A stretch of DNA of 64,000 nucleotides from Gammaproteobacteria bacterium (GTDB lineage: Bacteria > Gemmatimonadota > Gemmatimonadetes > Longimicrobiales > Gaopeijiaceae): contig JAPPMM010000002.1 in assembly GCA_028819075.1 (NCBI GenBank), positions 1 to 64,000 on the forward strand. The letters run 5' to 3'. Below, piece by piece: positions 52,448 to 61,136 of this stretch. The notes beneath the pieces were generated by a model. The model saw only the letters and a program-made list of their open reading frames with translations, made no database searches and had not been told where the DNA came from. How positions within the stretch are numbered: the stretch's first letter is position 1; the number at the start of each line of letters is the position of its first letter. The position numbers and the translations under genes were made by a program.

Positions 52448-53344
52448 TCAGCCGGCCCCGGCGCCCGCAAGCAGGGTCTCGACGTCCTCCGCGTGGAGCA
52501 GGCTGATGTCGTGCCGATCCTTCACGAGGCAGCCCAGCGTCTCGGAGACGATCTCGGCGTCGAGGTGATCCTGATGCAGCGTGACCAGGGCGCGCGCCCA
52601 GTCGAGCGTTTCGGCCACGCCGGGGGGCTTCATGAGACGCCGCGCGCGCAGCCCCTGCACGACGTGCGTGATCTGGGCGGCGAGCGCGTCGGATATCCCA
52701 GGCACCTTGGCGCGGATGATTTCGACCTCCTTGCCGAAGGTCGGGTGCTCGATGTAGAGGTAGAGGCAGCGCCGCCGCAGTGCGTCGCCGATCTCGCGGC
52801 TCCGGTTCGAGGTGAGCACGACGAGCGGCCGGTGGGTTGCGCGGATGGTGCCCAGTTCGGGGATGGTCACCTGGAAGTCGGAGAGCACCTCGAGCAGGAA
52901 GGCCTCGAACCCCTCGTCGGCCCGGTCGATTTCGTCGATGAGCAGGACGGGGGGCGTGTCGCGCGTGATGGCGCGCAGCAGCGGCCGCTCGAGCAGGTAG
53001 CGGCGCCCGAAGATGACGCCTTCAAGGTGGTCGTCGCGGGTGTCGGGGGCGTCCTCCGCCTCACCACTCCCCATGCGCAGGCGGAGCAACTGCTTCTGGT
53101 AGTTCCACTCGTAGAGCGCGGTGTTGACGTCGAGCCCCTCGTAGCACTGAAGCCGGATGAGTTCGGTCTGCATGAGGGTAGCCATGACCTTGGCGATCTC
53201 GGTCTTGCCGACCCCCGCGTCGCCTTCGACCAGAAGCGGCTTTTCCATCGCGCGCGCCAGGTGGACGGCGGTGACGATGGATGGCTCGGCGATGTAGTCC
53301 GCCCGGCGCATCGCCTCCTGCAGCGCGCGGATCTCGGGTCTCAC
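52448..53344 (-). CDS. coxD: CoxD-like MoxR-type AAA ATPase
   Basis: A 298-residue ATPase. GDAGVGKTEIA is the Walker A motif (about residues 41-51), LLIDEIDRADEGFEAFLLE holds Walker B and the arginine-rich second region, and TSNRSREIGDALRRRC has sensor 1 and the arginine finger. CoxD is an AAA chaperone needed to insert sulfur and copper into the active site. GTG 53344 overlaps the stop of the XdhC-YHS gene (GTGA). Confidence 0.9.
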   Translation of the reverse strand: MRPEIRALQEAMRRADYIAEPSIVTAVHLARAMEKPLLVEGDAGVGKTEIAKVMATLMQTELIRLQCYEGLDVNTALYEWNYQKQLLRLRMGSGEAEDAPDTRDDHLEGVIFGRRYLLERPLLRAITRDTPPVLLIDEIDRADEGFEAFLLEVLSDFQVTIPELGTIRATHRPLVVLTSNRSREIGDALRRRCLYLYIEHPTFGKEVEIIRAKVPGISDALAAQITHVVQGLRARRLMKPPGVAETLDWARALVTLHQDHLDAEIVSETLGCLVKDRHDISLLHAEDVETLLAGAGAG

Positions 53345-54489
53345 GCCGGACCCGTCGCGGGGTTGGAGGCGAAAACCTCCGGGGTCGACTCGAAGAGGCC
53401 GCGGCAGCCCTCGCAGCAGAAGTGGAGGGTCTTGCCGTCGTGGACTGCCGAGGGGGACCCTGCGACCGGCACCGTCATCCCGCACACGGGGTCGGTAGCC
53501 CAGGCGGCCGCGGAGGTCGCGTCGGAGTCGCCGGACGCGCCGCCACCGCCGGCCAGATCCGAGCGCGCAACGTTTTCTGGTGCGCGGCCCGAAGCATCCG
53601 TCGCGGTAGTGCCCGTGTCACCGCTCTCCACATCCGAACGCGCAACGTTTTTCGGTGCGCCGCCCGCGCCGCCCGATCCGGCCGCCCCACCCCCGCTCGC
53701 CCGCCGGACCTCTCCCACGATCTCCGCCAGAATGCTCACCGCGATCTCTTCGGGCTGCTCGGCGCCCAGGTCGAGGCCGGCGGGCCCGCGGATGCGGCCG
53801 ATCGCGTCATCGCCGAGCCCGAGACCCGACAGCACCGCGCGCACGCTCCGCATCCGCCGCGGGGACGCCACCACGCCCAGGTAGTCGGGCGCGGCGCCTG
53901 CGAGCGACGCGAGCGTCCGCTCGTCCTCGCGGCCCATGGTGGCCACCACCGCGAAAAACCGCGTTCCGGGAGAACGGGACGCGAGCATCCCCACCCAGCC
54001 GGCGAGGTTCTTGGCGCGCTCGTCGGCGATGTCGGCCAGTTCCTCGCTGATGGCCTCATTGGCGGACGCGGTCGCTACCGTCCGGTACCCCATCGCGCCC
54101 CCCAGCCTGAGCAGGGCGAGCGCCACGGGCGAGTCACCCGCCACCAGCAGGACGGGCGCCGGCAACACGGGGTTGATGTGCACTTCCACTTTTCCTCCGC
54201 TCGCGCAGGACATGGATACCCTCACCAGATCGTCGGGCCGCTCCTCGTCGGCCCCGAATGCCAGCAGCCGGGGCTCCCCCAGTCGGAGCGCCTCCAGGGC
54301 ATGCCGGATCACCTCCGAGCGGGTGCAGCTCCCGCCGATCCATCCGTGCATGGTTCCCTCGGGGTCGATCAGCGCCGCGTTGCCCGGCTTGCCGGAGGTG
54401 GGGCGCTCGCTCCTTACCACGGTGGCCAGCGCGAACGGGCGCCGCTCGCGTTCCATTCGGGCCGCCAGGCGCAGCAGGTCGCCGGTCAA
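53341..54489 (-). CDS. XdhC/CoxF-like protein fused to a YHS domain
   Basis: A 382-residue protein. Residues 1-115 match the XdhC N-terminus (ATVVRSERPTSGKPGNAALI, then GWIGGSCTRSEV), and 120-250 the XdhC Rossmann domain (GRTFFAVV-like, then DYLGVVASPRRM). A Gly/Ala/Ser/Asp linker with two copies of an AP-x-NVARSD segment leads to a C-terminal YHS domain: DPVCGMTVPV, HDGKTLHFCCEGC, FESTPEVFA, with the metal-binding Cys residues. XdhC proteins load the sulfurated molybdenum cofactor into their enzyme; YHS binds metals. In this operon a role in copper handling for the Mo-Cu site is plausible but inferred. Overlaps both neighbours by four bases. Confidence 0.85.
   Translation of the reverse strand: MTGDLLRLAARMERERRPFALATVVRSERPTSGKPGNAALIDPEGTMHGWIGGSCTRSEVIRHALEALRLGEPRLLAFGADEERPDDLVRVSMSCASGGKVEVHINPVLPAPVLLVAGDSPVALALLRLGGAMGYRTVATASANEAISEELADIADERAKNLAGWVGMLASRSPGTRFFAVVATMGREDERTLASLAGAAPDYLGVVASPRRMRSVRAVLSGLGLGDDAIGRIRGPAGLDLGAEQPEEIAVSILAEIVGEVRRASGGGAAGSGGAGGAPKNVARSDVESGDTGTTATDASGRAPENVARSDLAGGGGASGDSDATSAAAWATDPVCGMTVPVAGSPSAVHDGKTLHFCCEGCRGLFESTPEVFASNPATGPA
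53557..53660 (-). repeat. 29-bp palindrome-like repeat, two in-frame copies
   Basis: Two copies, at 53557-53585 and 53632-53660, match in 26 of 29 bases and lie 75 bp apart, so both keep the reading frame and encode AP-K/E-NVARSD in the XdhC-YHS linker. Each copy ends in GCGC or GTGCGC-like bases that could pair, giving a weak palindrome. It may be a mobile intragenic palindrome. Confidence 0.7.
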
Positions 54490-55175
54490 TTTCGCTCACC
54501 CGGGGTAGGGCCCGCCGCCGCCTCCGCGTCCGCCGCCGCCCCCGCGCCCCCCTCCTCCCTGGCGCCCCCCTCGGCGCGCGCGAGTTCCTCGACCACGGCC
54601 GCGTAGTCTTCCGGGCGGTCGAGGTCGCGCAACCGGCCCGCCGGCCACTCGACCTGCACGGCCCGGTCGTAGTGGCGGCGCACCACCTCCCGCCCGCACC
54701 CGGCGCGCATGCGGGTCACCTCGGGGAAGAGCACCCGGTCGTAGAGCATCGGGGGCGCGTTCACCTCGCCGCCGTATCGGGACACTACCAGTGGCGGCGC
54801 CTCCGCAGTGTAGCGCTCCACCAGCGTGCGCAGCATGCGCGCGGTCACGAACGGCATGTCTGCGAGCATGATCACGGCGGCGTCGCACGCGCCCGCGACC
54901 CCGGCGACACCCGAAGCCGCCGAGGTCTGGATGCCCGCACGGTGGTTGGCGTTGAATACAGGCGTACAGTCGAGATCCGCGATCTCCCGCTCGATCCGCT
55001 CGCGCGCGTGCCCCGTGACCACCACCACCGGGTCCAGACCGGCCTCCCTCGAGATCCGCACCGCGCGCCGGACCAGCGCCTCGCCCGCCACCTCAAGCAG
55101 AAGCTTGTTCCGACCCATGCGGGTCGAAGAACCGGCTGCGAGAACGATGCCCGCTACACTTCGTCCGTTGCCCAC
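54486..55175 (-). CDS. MocA/MobA-like molybdopterin nucleotidyltransferase
   Basis: A 229-residue nucleotidyltransferase with the signature LAAGSSTRMGRNKLLL at residues 12-27, the NTP-binding loop, and AVIMLADMPFVT with the metal-binding DMP motif. MocA adds CMP to molybdopterin, giving the dinucleotide form used by CO dehydrogenase. First gene of the operon. The C-terminal 30 residues are Ala/Gly/Glu-rich. Overlaps the XdhC-YHS gene by ATGA. Confidence 0.9.
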   Translation of the reverse strand: MGNGRSVAGIVLAAGSSTRMGRNKLLLEVAGEALVRRAVRISREAGLDPVVVVTGHARERIEREIADLDCTPVFNANHRAGIQTSAASGVAGVAGACDAAVIMLADMPFVTARMLRTLVERYTAEAPPLVVSRYGGEVNAPPMLYDRVLFPEVTRMRAGCGREVVRRHYDRAVQVEWPAGRLRDLDRPEDYAAVVEELARAEGGAREEGGAGAAADAEAAAGPTPGERN

Positions 55176-55232
55176 CTGAGTCCCGGTGTCTCCGGCCCTT
55201 TGCGCTTTGCTGGAGTGACGCGTCCCGTCCGC

Positions 55233-55994
55233 CTACGGCGACAGGCTGAAACCGAAGACGAGAAACGCGCGGTCGGGATCCGCCCCGAGAGGCTCCCCGT
55301 GGTGATCCATGTCCCGTTCGAGGCGGTTCGCGTTGACGATATACGAGACGGTCACGGGCACCGCAAAGTCATCGGTGATGACCAGATCCTTGCTGGCCGA
55401 TACGCCCAGATTCACGAACGCGGTTCCCTCGGTCCCGTAGAACTGGCTTTCGCCGGCCACCATCCCCGCCGTCAGGCTCATCTCGACGTCCTCGAAGGCC
55501 GACACGGGAACGCTGGCTTCCAGGTACAGGGAATTGTCGTGGTCGTTCCGCGACATCCTTCCGGCAAAGAGCGTCAGCGGGAAGCTCTCCGGCCCGGTGA
55601 AGGAAGCCGACAACTCGAGTATGTGGGCATCCGTGACGAAGAAGCCGTCGGCCGCGGGGGCCGGGAAGTAGTAGTCCGTGAACCCGAACGAGAACGAAGA
55701 GCCGTTCGAGGCCGCAACGGTATACGTGGCCCAGAGGTCGACCTCGTTGGCGCCGGCTCCGGAGGCGGAGATGGAAGTGGAGCCCCAGACGCCCCCCTCC
55801 AGGCCTCCGAAACCGAGGGTCAGCGCGGGCTGCACGGACATCGATTCCCCGAAGTCGGTGCCGCGCCAGACGTAGCGGCTGACGACATCGGCGCCGATGG
55901 AGGCGGACTGGCCCTGAACCGGGCCTGCAAACGAGAGAATCAGGGCAATGGTGAGCGTCGAGAACAGGACGCGTGCGCTACGGGTCGCAAACAT
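55233..55994 (-). CDS. TorF family outer-membrane beta-barrel protein
   Basis: A 253-residue exported protein. The signal peptide ends near GPVQGQSA; the rest alternates beta-strands of the TorF type (DVVSRYVWRGTDFGESMSVQP, then GVWGSTSISASG and YYFPAPAADGF). TorF proteins are predicted outer-membrane porins of unknown cargo. ATG 55994 is preceded by a GGGGGAAA site. Near the CO dehydrogenase operon but read separately. Confidence 0.75.
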   Translation of the reverse strand: MFATRSARVLFSTLTIALILSFAGPVQGQSASIGADVVSRYVWRGTDFGESMSVQPALTLGFGGLEGGVWGSTSISASGAGANEVDLWATYTVAASNGSSFSFGFTDYYFPAPAADGFFVTDAHILELSASFTGPESFPLTLFAGRMSRNDHDNSLYLEASVPVSAFEDVEMSLTAGMVAGESQFYGTEGTAFVNLGVSASKDLVITDDFAVPVTVSYIVNANRLERDMDHHGEPLGADPDRAFLVFGFSLSP

Positions 55995-56035
55995 ATTTCC
56001 CCCTTGATGACATTTATGGTCGCTGGTTGAATTCC

Positions 56036-56908
56036 TCACTGCTCCATCCCGTCCTGCCCGTCCCGGACCACCTCCACGCGCGCGGCGAGGGCCGAGTTGG
56101 CGGATCCGCGAAAGACGCCCCGCACCGGGGGTACGTCGGCGTAGTCCCTGCCTACCGCGGCGCGCACATGGCGCTCATCGCAGTCGCAGTTGTTGGCGGG
56201 ATCGAAACCGCGCCATCCCGACCCGGGCAACCAGCATTCCACCCAGGCATGGCTTTCGTTGGTTGAAGTCAGATCGCCGTGGGGCCCGAGATAACCCGAG
56301 ACGTAGCGGGTGGGGACTCCCCAGCCGCGAAGGACGGAGATCATGACGTGGGCATAGTCCTGACACACGCCCCGGCCGGTCTCCAGAATGTGCTCGATGG
56401 GCGAGTCGGCCGCGGTGATGCCGGGTGAGAACTCGAAGGCCTCGTAGATTCGCGCCAGCAGGGCGCGAATGCTCCCCATGACATCGTCTCTCTTCTCGAT
56501 GCCGCGCGCCGACACGAATTGTCCCAGGGCCGCGGACGACGGCTGCGCGAAGCGGCTCGGCTGCAGCATGAGCCAGAGCTCCGGCGCCCGGATCTCGGAC
56601 GCGAGCGCCTCCCACGAGCCAGGTCCCGGGTCGCCGGGAACCGCTTCGGGGGGCGAGACCTCCACGCGGGAGCGGGCGACGATCCGGAGTGCGCGGTGGT
56701 GGCCCGGCCGGTCGAAGAAGTGGCCGCGGTTTCCGAAGGGCCCCCTGAACTCGAACACGGCTCCGCCGGGGTCGGTTTCGATGGAGAAGCTGCGCAGTTG
56801 CTGGCGGCGATCCCGGACCGGAGACAGGAAGAGGGTCATGACGGATCCGCGCACCGGAGCGTCGTAGCGGAACTCGAGCTCGTGCCGGATGCGGTAGCGC
56901 GCGCTCAC
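56036..56908 (-). CDS. Transglutaminase-like peptidase
   Basis: A 290-residue transglutaminase-fold protein. The N-terminus YRIRHELEFRYDAPVRGSVM is the bacterial transglutaminase N-region; GRGVCQDYAHVM holds the catalytic Cys, NESHAWVECWLPG the His, and GFDPANN the Asp. These act as amidases rather than transferases. GTG 56908 overlaps the stop of the alpha-E gene (GTGA). Part of a conserved three-gene unit. Confidence 0.88.
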   Translation of the reverse strand: MSARYRIRHELEFRYDAPVRGSVMTLFLSPVRDRRQQLRSFSIETDPGGAVFEFRGPFGNRGHFFDRPGHHRALRIVARSRVEVSPPEAVPGDPGPGSWEALASEIRAPELWLMLQPSRFAQPSSAALGQFVSARGIEKRDDVMGSIRALLARIYEAFEFSPGITAADSPIEHILETGRGVCQDYAHVMISVLRGWGVPTRYVSGYLGPHGDLTSTNESHAWVECWLPGSGWRGFDPANNCDCDERHVRAAVGRDYADVPPVRGVFRGSANSALAARVEVVRDGQDGMEQ

Positions 56909-57882
56909 GACGGCAGCCCGGCTTCCACGGGGTAGTCGAAGTACGTCGACACGGTGATGCCGTGGAGCGCCCGGCTGTCCTTCAGCAGCGCCTCGAACGA
57001 CCCTCCATCCCCTTCGGCATCGTTCTCGCTTGCGGGGTCCGTTTCCACGGTTGCGGACAGGCGCAGCACCATGCGGTGGGGAGCCGCCAGGGGATAGCGC
57101 GCGCCCCTCGGGTCGATGCCCGCAAGAAGCCGCTCGATGCGATGCACCGCGAAGCACAGCGACTGGGGCAACTCCGGGTTGCGGGCCAGAAACGCCAGCG
57201 CCGGTCCCCGGCGGATCACCATGGAGTGGGTGCGGCAGTAGAACTCATGGGCCGCGCAGACCCGCAGGAGCCCCGCCCACGACAGCGAGGGCGCGTCGCC
57301 GGGAGCCTGGCCGATGCGGTCCCAGGCGTCCAGCAGGGCCGCCTGGTGCTGAAGACGTTCGACGAATTGTCCGAGCTCCAGGAAGCGCCATGCGTCGTCG
57401 CGGGGCATGCGGGCTTCCACCACCCCCGCCAGCAGCCGCAGCCGGTCGATCGCCTCGCCCGCCAGCGCAGCCGGTCCGGTTGCCCAGGCGGCGGGGAAGT
57501 CGCAGTCGCGAAGCCAGAAGAAGCCCTGGTTGAGACAGGTCCAGACCCGGACCGGGAGCCAGGGCCGGAGCTGCTTGGCGTTGTCCCGCGCCGTGGTCCA
57601 GCAGCGGATGATGGAGTCGGGGTTGGTGGTCTCCTCGACCAGGCTCGCGGCGAGCGTATAGGCGTCGGCGAGCAGGAACGATTCGGCTTCGTCGGTGACG
57701 GTGGGGGTGATGGGCGCCGACTGTCCGAGGGCACGGTAGATCACCCTCCAGCCCACCGCCAGCTCGCCGGCGGGAGTGTCGACGAGGCGCGCAAGCTGAT
57801 ACCGGAGCAGCCGGGCGGTGTGCTCGGCACGCTCGAAGTAGCGCCCCATCCAGTAGAAGTCCGCTGCGGCCCGGGCGAGCAT
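56905..57882 (-). CDS. Alpha-E domain protein
   Basis: A 325-residue helical protein starting with LARAAADFYWMGRYFERAEHTARLLR, the conserved signature of alpha-E domain proteins. The family has a helical bundle with conserved Glu and Arg residues; its activity is unknown, but it always travels with a circularly permuted ATP-grasp enzyme and a transglutaminase, suggesting a peptide-synthesis unit. Overlaps both neighbours. Confidence 0.88.
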   Translation of the reverse strand: MLARAAADFYWMGRYFERAEHTARLLRYQLARLVDTPAGELAVGWRVIYRALGQSAPITPTVTDEAESFLLADAYTLAASLVEETTNPDSIIRCWTTARDNAKQLRPWLPVRVWTCLNQGFFWLRDCDFPAAWATGPAALAGEAIDRLRLLAGVVEARMPRDDAWRFLELGQFVERLQHQAALLDAWDRIGQAPGDAPSLSWAGLLRVCAAHEFYCRTHSMVIRRGPALAFLARNPELPQSLCFAVHRIERLLAGIDPRGARYPLAAPHRMVLRLSATVETDPASENDAEGDGGSFEALLKDSRALHGITVSTYFDYPVEAGLPS

Positions 57883-59402
57883 CAGTCGGGCACCTGGCCG
57901 TCACGCAGAACCCAGAGGTCCTTGCAGCCCCCGCCCTGGCTGGAGTTCACCACCAGCCCGCCCCTCCGGAGCGCCACCCGGCAGAGGCCGCCGGGAGCGA
58001 TCCAGGTGTCGGAGCGGCCCCGCAGCACGAACGGGCGGACATCCACGTGGCGCGGTTCCAGATTGCCTTCCACGAAGCACATCGCCCTCGACAGATCGAG
58101 CACCGGCTGGGAAATGAAGTTGTCCGGGTGGCTGCGCAGGCGGGCCGCGTACCTGTCGCGCTCGGCGGCCGTGGAATGCGGTCCGACCAGCATTCCGTAT
58201 CCGCCCGATCCGCCCACCTCCTTGACCACCAGCCGCTCGAGGTTGTCCAGGGTGTATGCGAGCCCCTCGCGCGTGCGGCACAGGTGGGTTTCGACGTTGG
58301 CCAGGATGGGCTCTTCGTCGAGGAAGTAGCGAATGAGGTCCGGCACGTAGGCGTAGACCGCCTTGTCGTCGGCGACGCCGGTGCCCGGGGCGTTGGCGAT
58401 CACCACGTTGCCCGCCCGGTACGCGTGGAAGAGGCCTGGAACCCCCAGCAGCGAGTCGGAGCGGAAGGTGACCGGATCCAGGAAGTCGTCGTCCACGCGC
58501 CGGTAGATGACGTCTATGCGCCTGAGCCCCGTGACGGTGCGGGCGTACACGATGCCGTCGTGCACCACCAGGTCCCGCCCCTCCACCAGGTCGGCGCCCA
58601 TCTCCCCGGCCAGGAAGGCGTGCTCGTAGTAGGCGGAGTTGTAGCGGCCCGGGGAGAGCACCGCCACCCGGGGCGTGCCCGCCCAGGATCCCAGCGATGC
58701 CAGGGTGGCGTAGAGCTGTTCGGGATAGCGGGCGATCTCGCGCACGTTGTGCGCCCGGTACAGCCGCGGAAACGCCTGTTTCATGGCGACGCGGCAGGCC
58801 AGCATGTACGAGACCCCGGAGGGAACCCGCAGATTGTCCTCGAGCACCGCGAAGCCCGCATGGGTTCGCACCACATCGGTGCCGCAGACCGAGACGTAGA
58901 TGTCGTTGGGAACCTGCAGGCCCCGCATCTCGACGCGGTACTGGGGACACCCCAGCACCAGGTCGGGAGGCACGATCCCGTCACGCAGCGACCGGCCGTC
59001 GTGGTAGATGTCCCTGAGGAAGAGGTTGAGCGCGGTCAGCCGCTGCCTGAGGCCCCGGTCGATGTGGTCCCATTCGTCGGCCGTGAGCAGACGGGGAACG
59101 CAGTCGATGGGGATGATCTGCTCCGAGGCCTCGTCCGCGCCGATGACGGTAAAGGTGATCCCCTCGTGGATGAAGCGGCGCGCAACGCCTTCCTGAAGCT
59201 GCGCCAGATCCTCCGGCGACGCCCTCGAAAGCGCCGTGCCCAGACGCCGCGATACGCCGCGCAGGGTGCCGTCCTGGCGGAACATCTCGTCGTAGAAGCG
59301 TGCGTCGACCTCGTAGCGCGCGAACCCCCCCGACCCGGCCACTCCGGGCTGGGACACGTCAGGGTACGCGCGGTCGAAGGATGCGTGCCGGGACGCAGTC
59401 AA
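57882..59402 (-). CDS. Circularly permuted ATP-grasp type 2 protein
   Basis: A 506-residue protein with the permuted ATP-grasp order: RGLQVPNDIYVSVCGTDVV, then GAVLEDNLRVPSGVSYML-type residues (VLEDNLRVPSG) and NLERLVVKEVGGSGGYGM with the nucleotide Lys loop, and MCFVEGNLEPRHVDVRPF near the end. The type is predicted to make a peptide bond on an unknown substrate, together with the alpha-E and transglutaminase partners downstream. ATG 59402 begins the unit; alpha-E follows with a one-base overlap. Confidence 0.88.
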   Translation of the reverse strand: MTASRHASFDRAYPDVSQPGVAGSGGFARYEVDARFYDEMFRQDGTLRGVSRRLGTALSRASPEDLAQLQEGVARRFIHEGITFTVIGADEASEQIIPIDCVPRLLTADEWDHIDRGLRQRLTALNLFLRDIYHDGRSLRDGIVPPDLVLGCPQYRVEMRGLQVPNDIYVSVCGTDVVRTHAGFAVLEDNLRVPSGVSYMLACRVAMKQAFPRLYRAHNVREIARYPEQLYATLASLGSWAGTPRVAVLSPGRYNSAYYEHAFLAGEMGADLVEGRDLVVHDGIVYARTVTGLRRIDVIYRRVDDDFLDPVTFRSDSLLGVPGLFHAYRAGNVVIANAPGTGVADDKAVYAYVPDLIRYFLDEEPILANVETHLCRTREGLAYTLDNLERLVVKEVGGSGGYGMLVGPHSTAAERDRYAARLRSHPDNFISQPVLDLSRAMCFVEGNLEPRHVDVRPFVLRGRSDTWIAPGGLCRVALRRGGLVVNSSQGGGCKDLWVLRDGQVPD

Positions 59403-59435
59403 GGTTCCGTTGTGCTCCTGTTGGCCGTACGTGGG

Positions 59436-60848
59436 CTAGGGATCGCGGTAGTCCTGACCCTCGTCCGGATCCACCATGAGCACGAACTCGGGATAGGCTT
59501 CCAGCCCCAGTTCGGCGGCATCCTGTCCCAGCTCCTCCACGGTGCGCGACACGCGGACGCCCATGGTCTTCTCAAGGATCGTCCACACCACGAAGGAGAC
59601 CCCGAAGACGAACGCCCCCACGCTCACGACGCCGAGCAACTGAACGCCCAGGTTGGCTCCGGCGGCGATCGAGGTGGCCAGCGTGCCCCAGACGCCCGCG
59701 AAGAGGTGCGCGGGGACGGCGCCGACCACGTCGTCGATCCGCCGCTGCTCCAGGAACTTGAGACCCAGGGTGCACACGACCGCGCCGACGGCGCCGATGA
59801 AGACGGCCCAGCGGGCGTCGACGATGTCGGGCCCCGCCGTGATGGCGACCAGGCCCGCGAGGGCGCCGTTCAGGCCCGCGAACAGGTCGATCCGGCCGAG
59901 AATGGGCCGGGAGACCGCGAGCGCGGTGACCACGCCGGCGGCGGCCGCCAGGTTGGTGTTCACCAGGATGTTGCTCATGGCCAGGGCGTTGACCGCGCCG
60001 TCGAGGGCGAGCTGCGAACCGCCGTTGAAGCCGAACCAGCCCAGCCAGAGGATGAACACGCCCAGGGTGACGGCAGGGATATTGGAGGGCGACATGACCT
60101 TGACCGTGCCGTCCTTGCGGAACCTGCCCCAGCGCGGCCCCACCACCAGGGCGCCGGCCAGCGCGGCCCAGCCCCCGGTGGAGTGCACCAGAGTTGACCC
60201 GGCGAAGTCCTGGAAGCCCCTCTCGGCGAGCCAGCCACCGCCCCAGTGCCAGGAGCCGATGACCGGGTAGATGAAGGCCGTCAGTATCGCGGTGAAGGCG
60301 AAGAAGGCCCACATGTTGACGCGCTCCGCGAGCGCCCCGGAGACGATCGAGGCCGTGGTCGCCACGAAGACCATCTGGAAGAACCAGTCCGAGGTGACCG
60401 CGTAGCCGTTTTCGACCACGGCGGGCAGCGCGCTCTCGTCGCCTCCGAGCAGCGCGATCTCGTCCGCCGACGGGCCGTAGAACAGGTCGATGGACCCGAT
60501 GAAGCCGCTCACGTCGACATACATCAGGCCGTAGCCGACGAAGTAGTAGGTGAGTCCGGCGATCGCGTAGATGCCGATGTTCTTGAGACAGATCATCGAT
60601 GCGTTCTTGGACCGCACGGTACCGGATTCCAGCATCGTGAAGCCGGCGCACATCCACATCACGAGCGCGCCCCAGATCAGGAACGAGAAGGTGTTGAGGA
60701 CGTAGCTCATATCCGCTCCGGACTCCTGCGCGAAGGCGGGCGCGGGAACGAGCAGGAGGACGGCCGCGAACAGGCCGGCGAGTGCCCCTATGCGACCGAT
60801 CCGGGTTCGAAGGGTGAGGGTGGTTGTGCTGAGTGGACGAGAGCGCAT
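59436..60848 (-). CDS. amt: Ammonium transporter
   Basis: A 470-residue Amt/Rh-family channel with a signal peptide (LLLVPAPAFAQ) and 11 expected helices. Signature WHWGGGWLAERGFQDFAGSTLVHSTGGW carries the D-F-A-G-S and first pore His; FILWLGWFGFNGGS and HLFAGVWGTL provide the later pore residues. It moves NH4+ into the cell. The usual PII gene (glnK) is not adjacent. ATG 60848 begins the signal peptide. Glutamine synthetase lies 2.4 kb further right. Confidence 0.9.
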   Translation of the reverse strand: MRSRPLSTTTLTLRTRIGRIGALAGLFAAVLLLVPAPAFAQESGADMSYVLNTFSFLIWGALVMWMCAGFTMLESGTVRSKNASMICLKNIGIYAIAGLTYYFVGYGLMYVDVSGFIGSIDLFYGPSADEIALLGGDESALPAVVENGYAVTSDWFFQMVFVATTASIVSGALAERVNMWAFFAFTAILTAFIYPVIGSWHWGGGWLAERGFQDFAGSTLVHSTGGWAALAGALVVGPRWGRFRKDGTVKVMSPSNIPAVTLGVFILWLGWFGFNGGSQLALDGAVNALAMSNILVNTNLAAAAGVVTALAVSRPILGRIDLFAGLNGALAGLVAITAGPDIVDARWAVFIGAVGAVVCTLGLKFLEQRRIDDVVGAVPAHLFAGVWGTLATSIAAGANLGVQLLGVVSVGAFVFGVSFVVWTILEKTMGVRVSRTVEELGQDAAELGLEAYPEFVLMVDPDEGQDYRDP

Positions 60849-61059
60849 GGTTTCTCCGGTGGTGATATGGTTGTGTCGCGGTCGGCCCGGTTTTGTCGCA
60901 TCCATCAACGAAAACGTCGCATTTGCCGACTGATATGGCCGGCGCCCATCGCTTCACGACCGATCCATCATGGAATGCGTCATTATCTGTGTCGGTTTCC
61001 CGTTCCGCAAGCTGCCCGCAGGATCATCCCGGCAGGGCCCCGAAGCTGGCTTCCGCACC

Positions 61060-61117
61060 GGCCACGCCGCGCTTTGCTGCACGGGCCACCGCCGCGCTTT
61101 GCACACAGGCCACGCCG
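61060..61117. repeat. 24-bp tandem repeat upstream of dusB
   Basis: Two full units of 23-24 bp (GGCCACGCCGCGCTTTGCTG and a near copy, at 61060-61082 and 61084-61106) and a partial third at 61108-61117, in the 288-bp gap between the divergent amt and dusB genes. No promoter elements were resolved in this gap. Confidence 0.6.
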
Positions 61118-61136
61118 AAGTGATATCTTTGCGTCC

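Noticed and set aside
58047-60197. 716-residue plus-strand open frame across the ATP-grasp and amt genes
   Set aside because: It crosses two genes on the other strand and carries no conserved segment.
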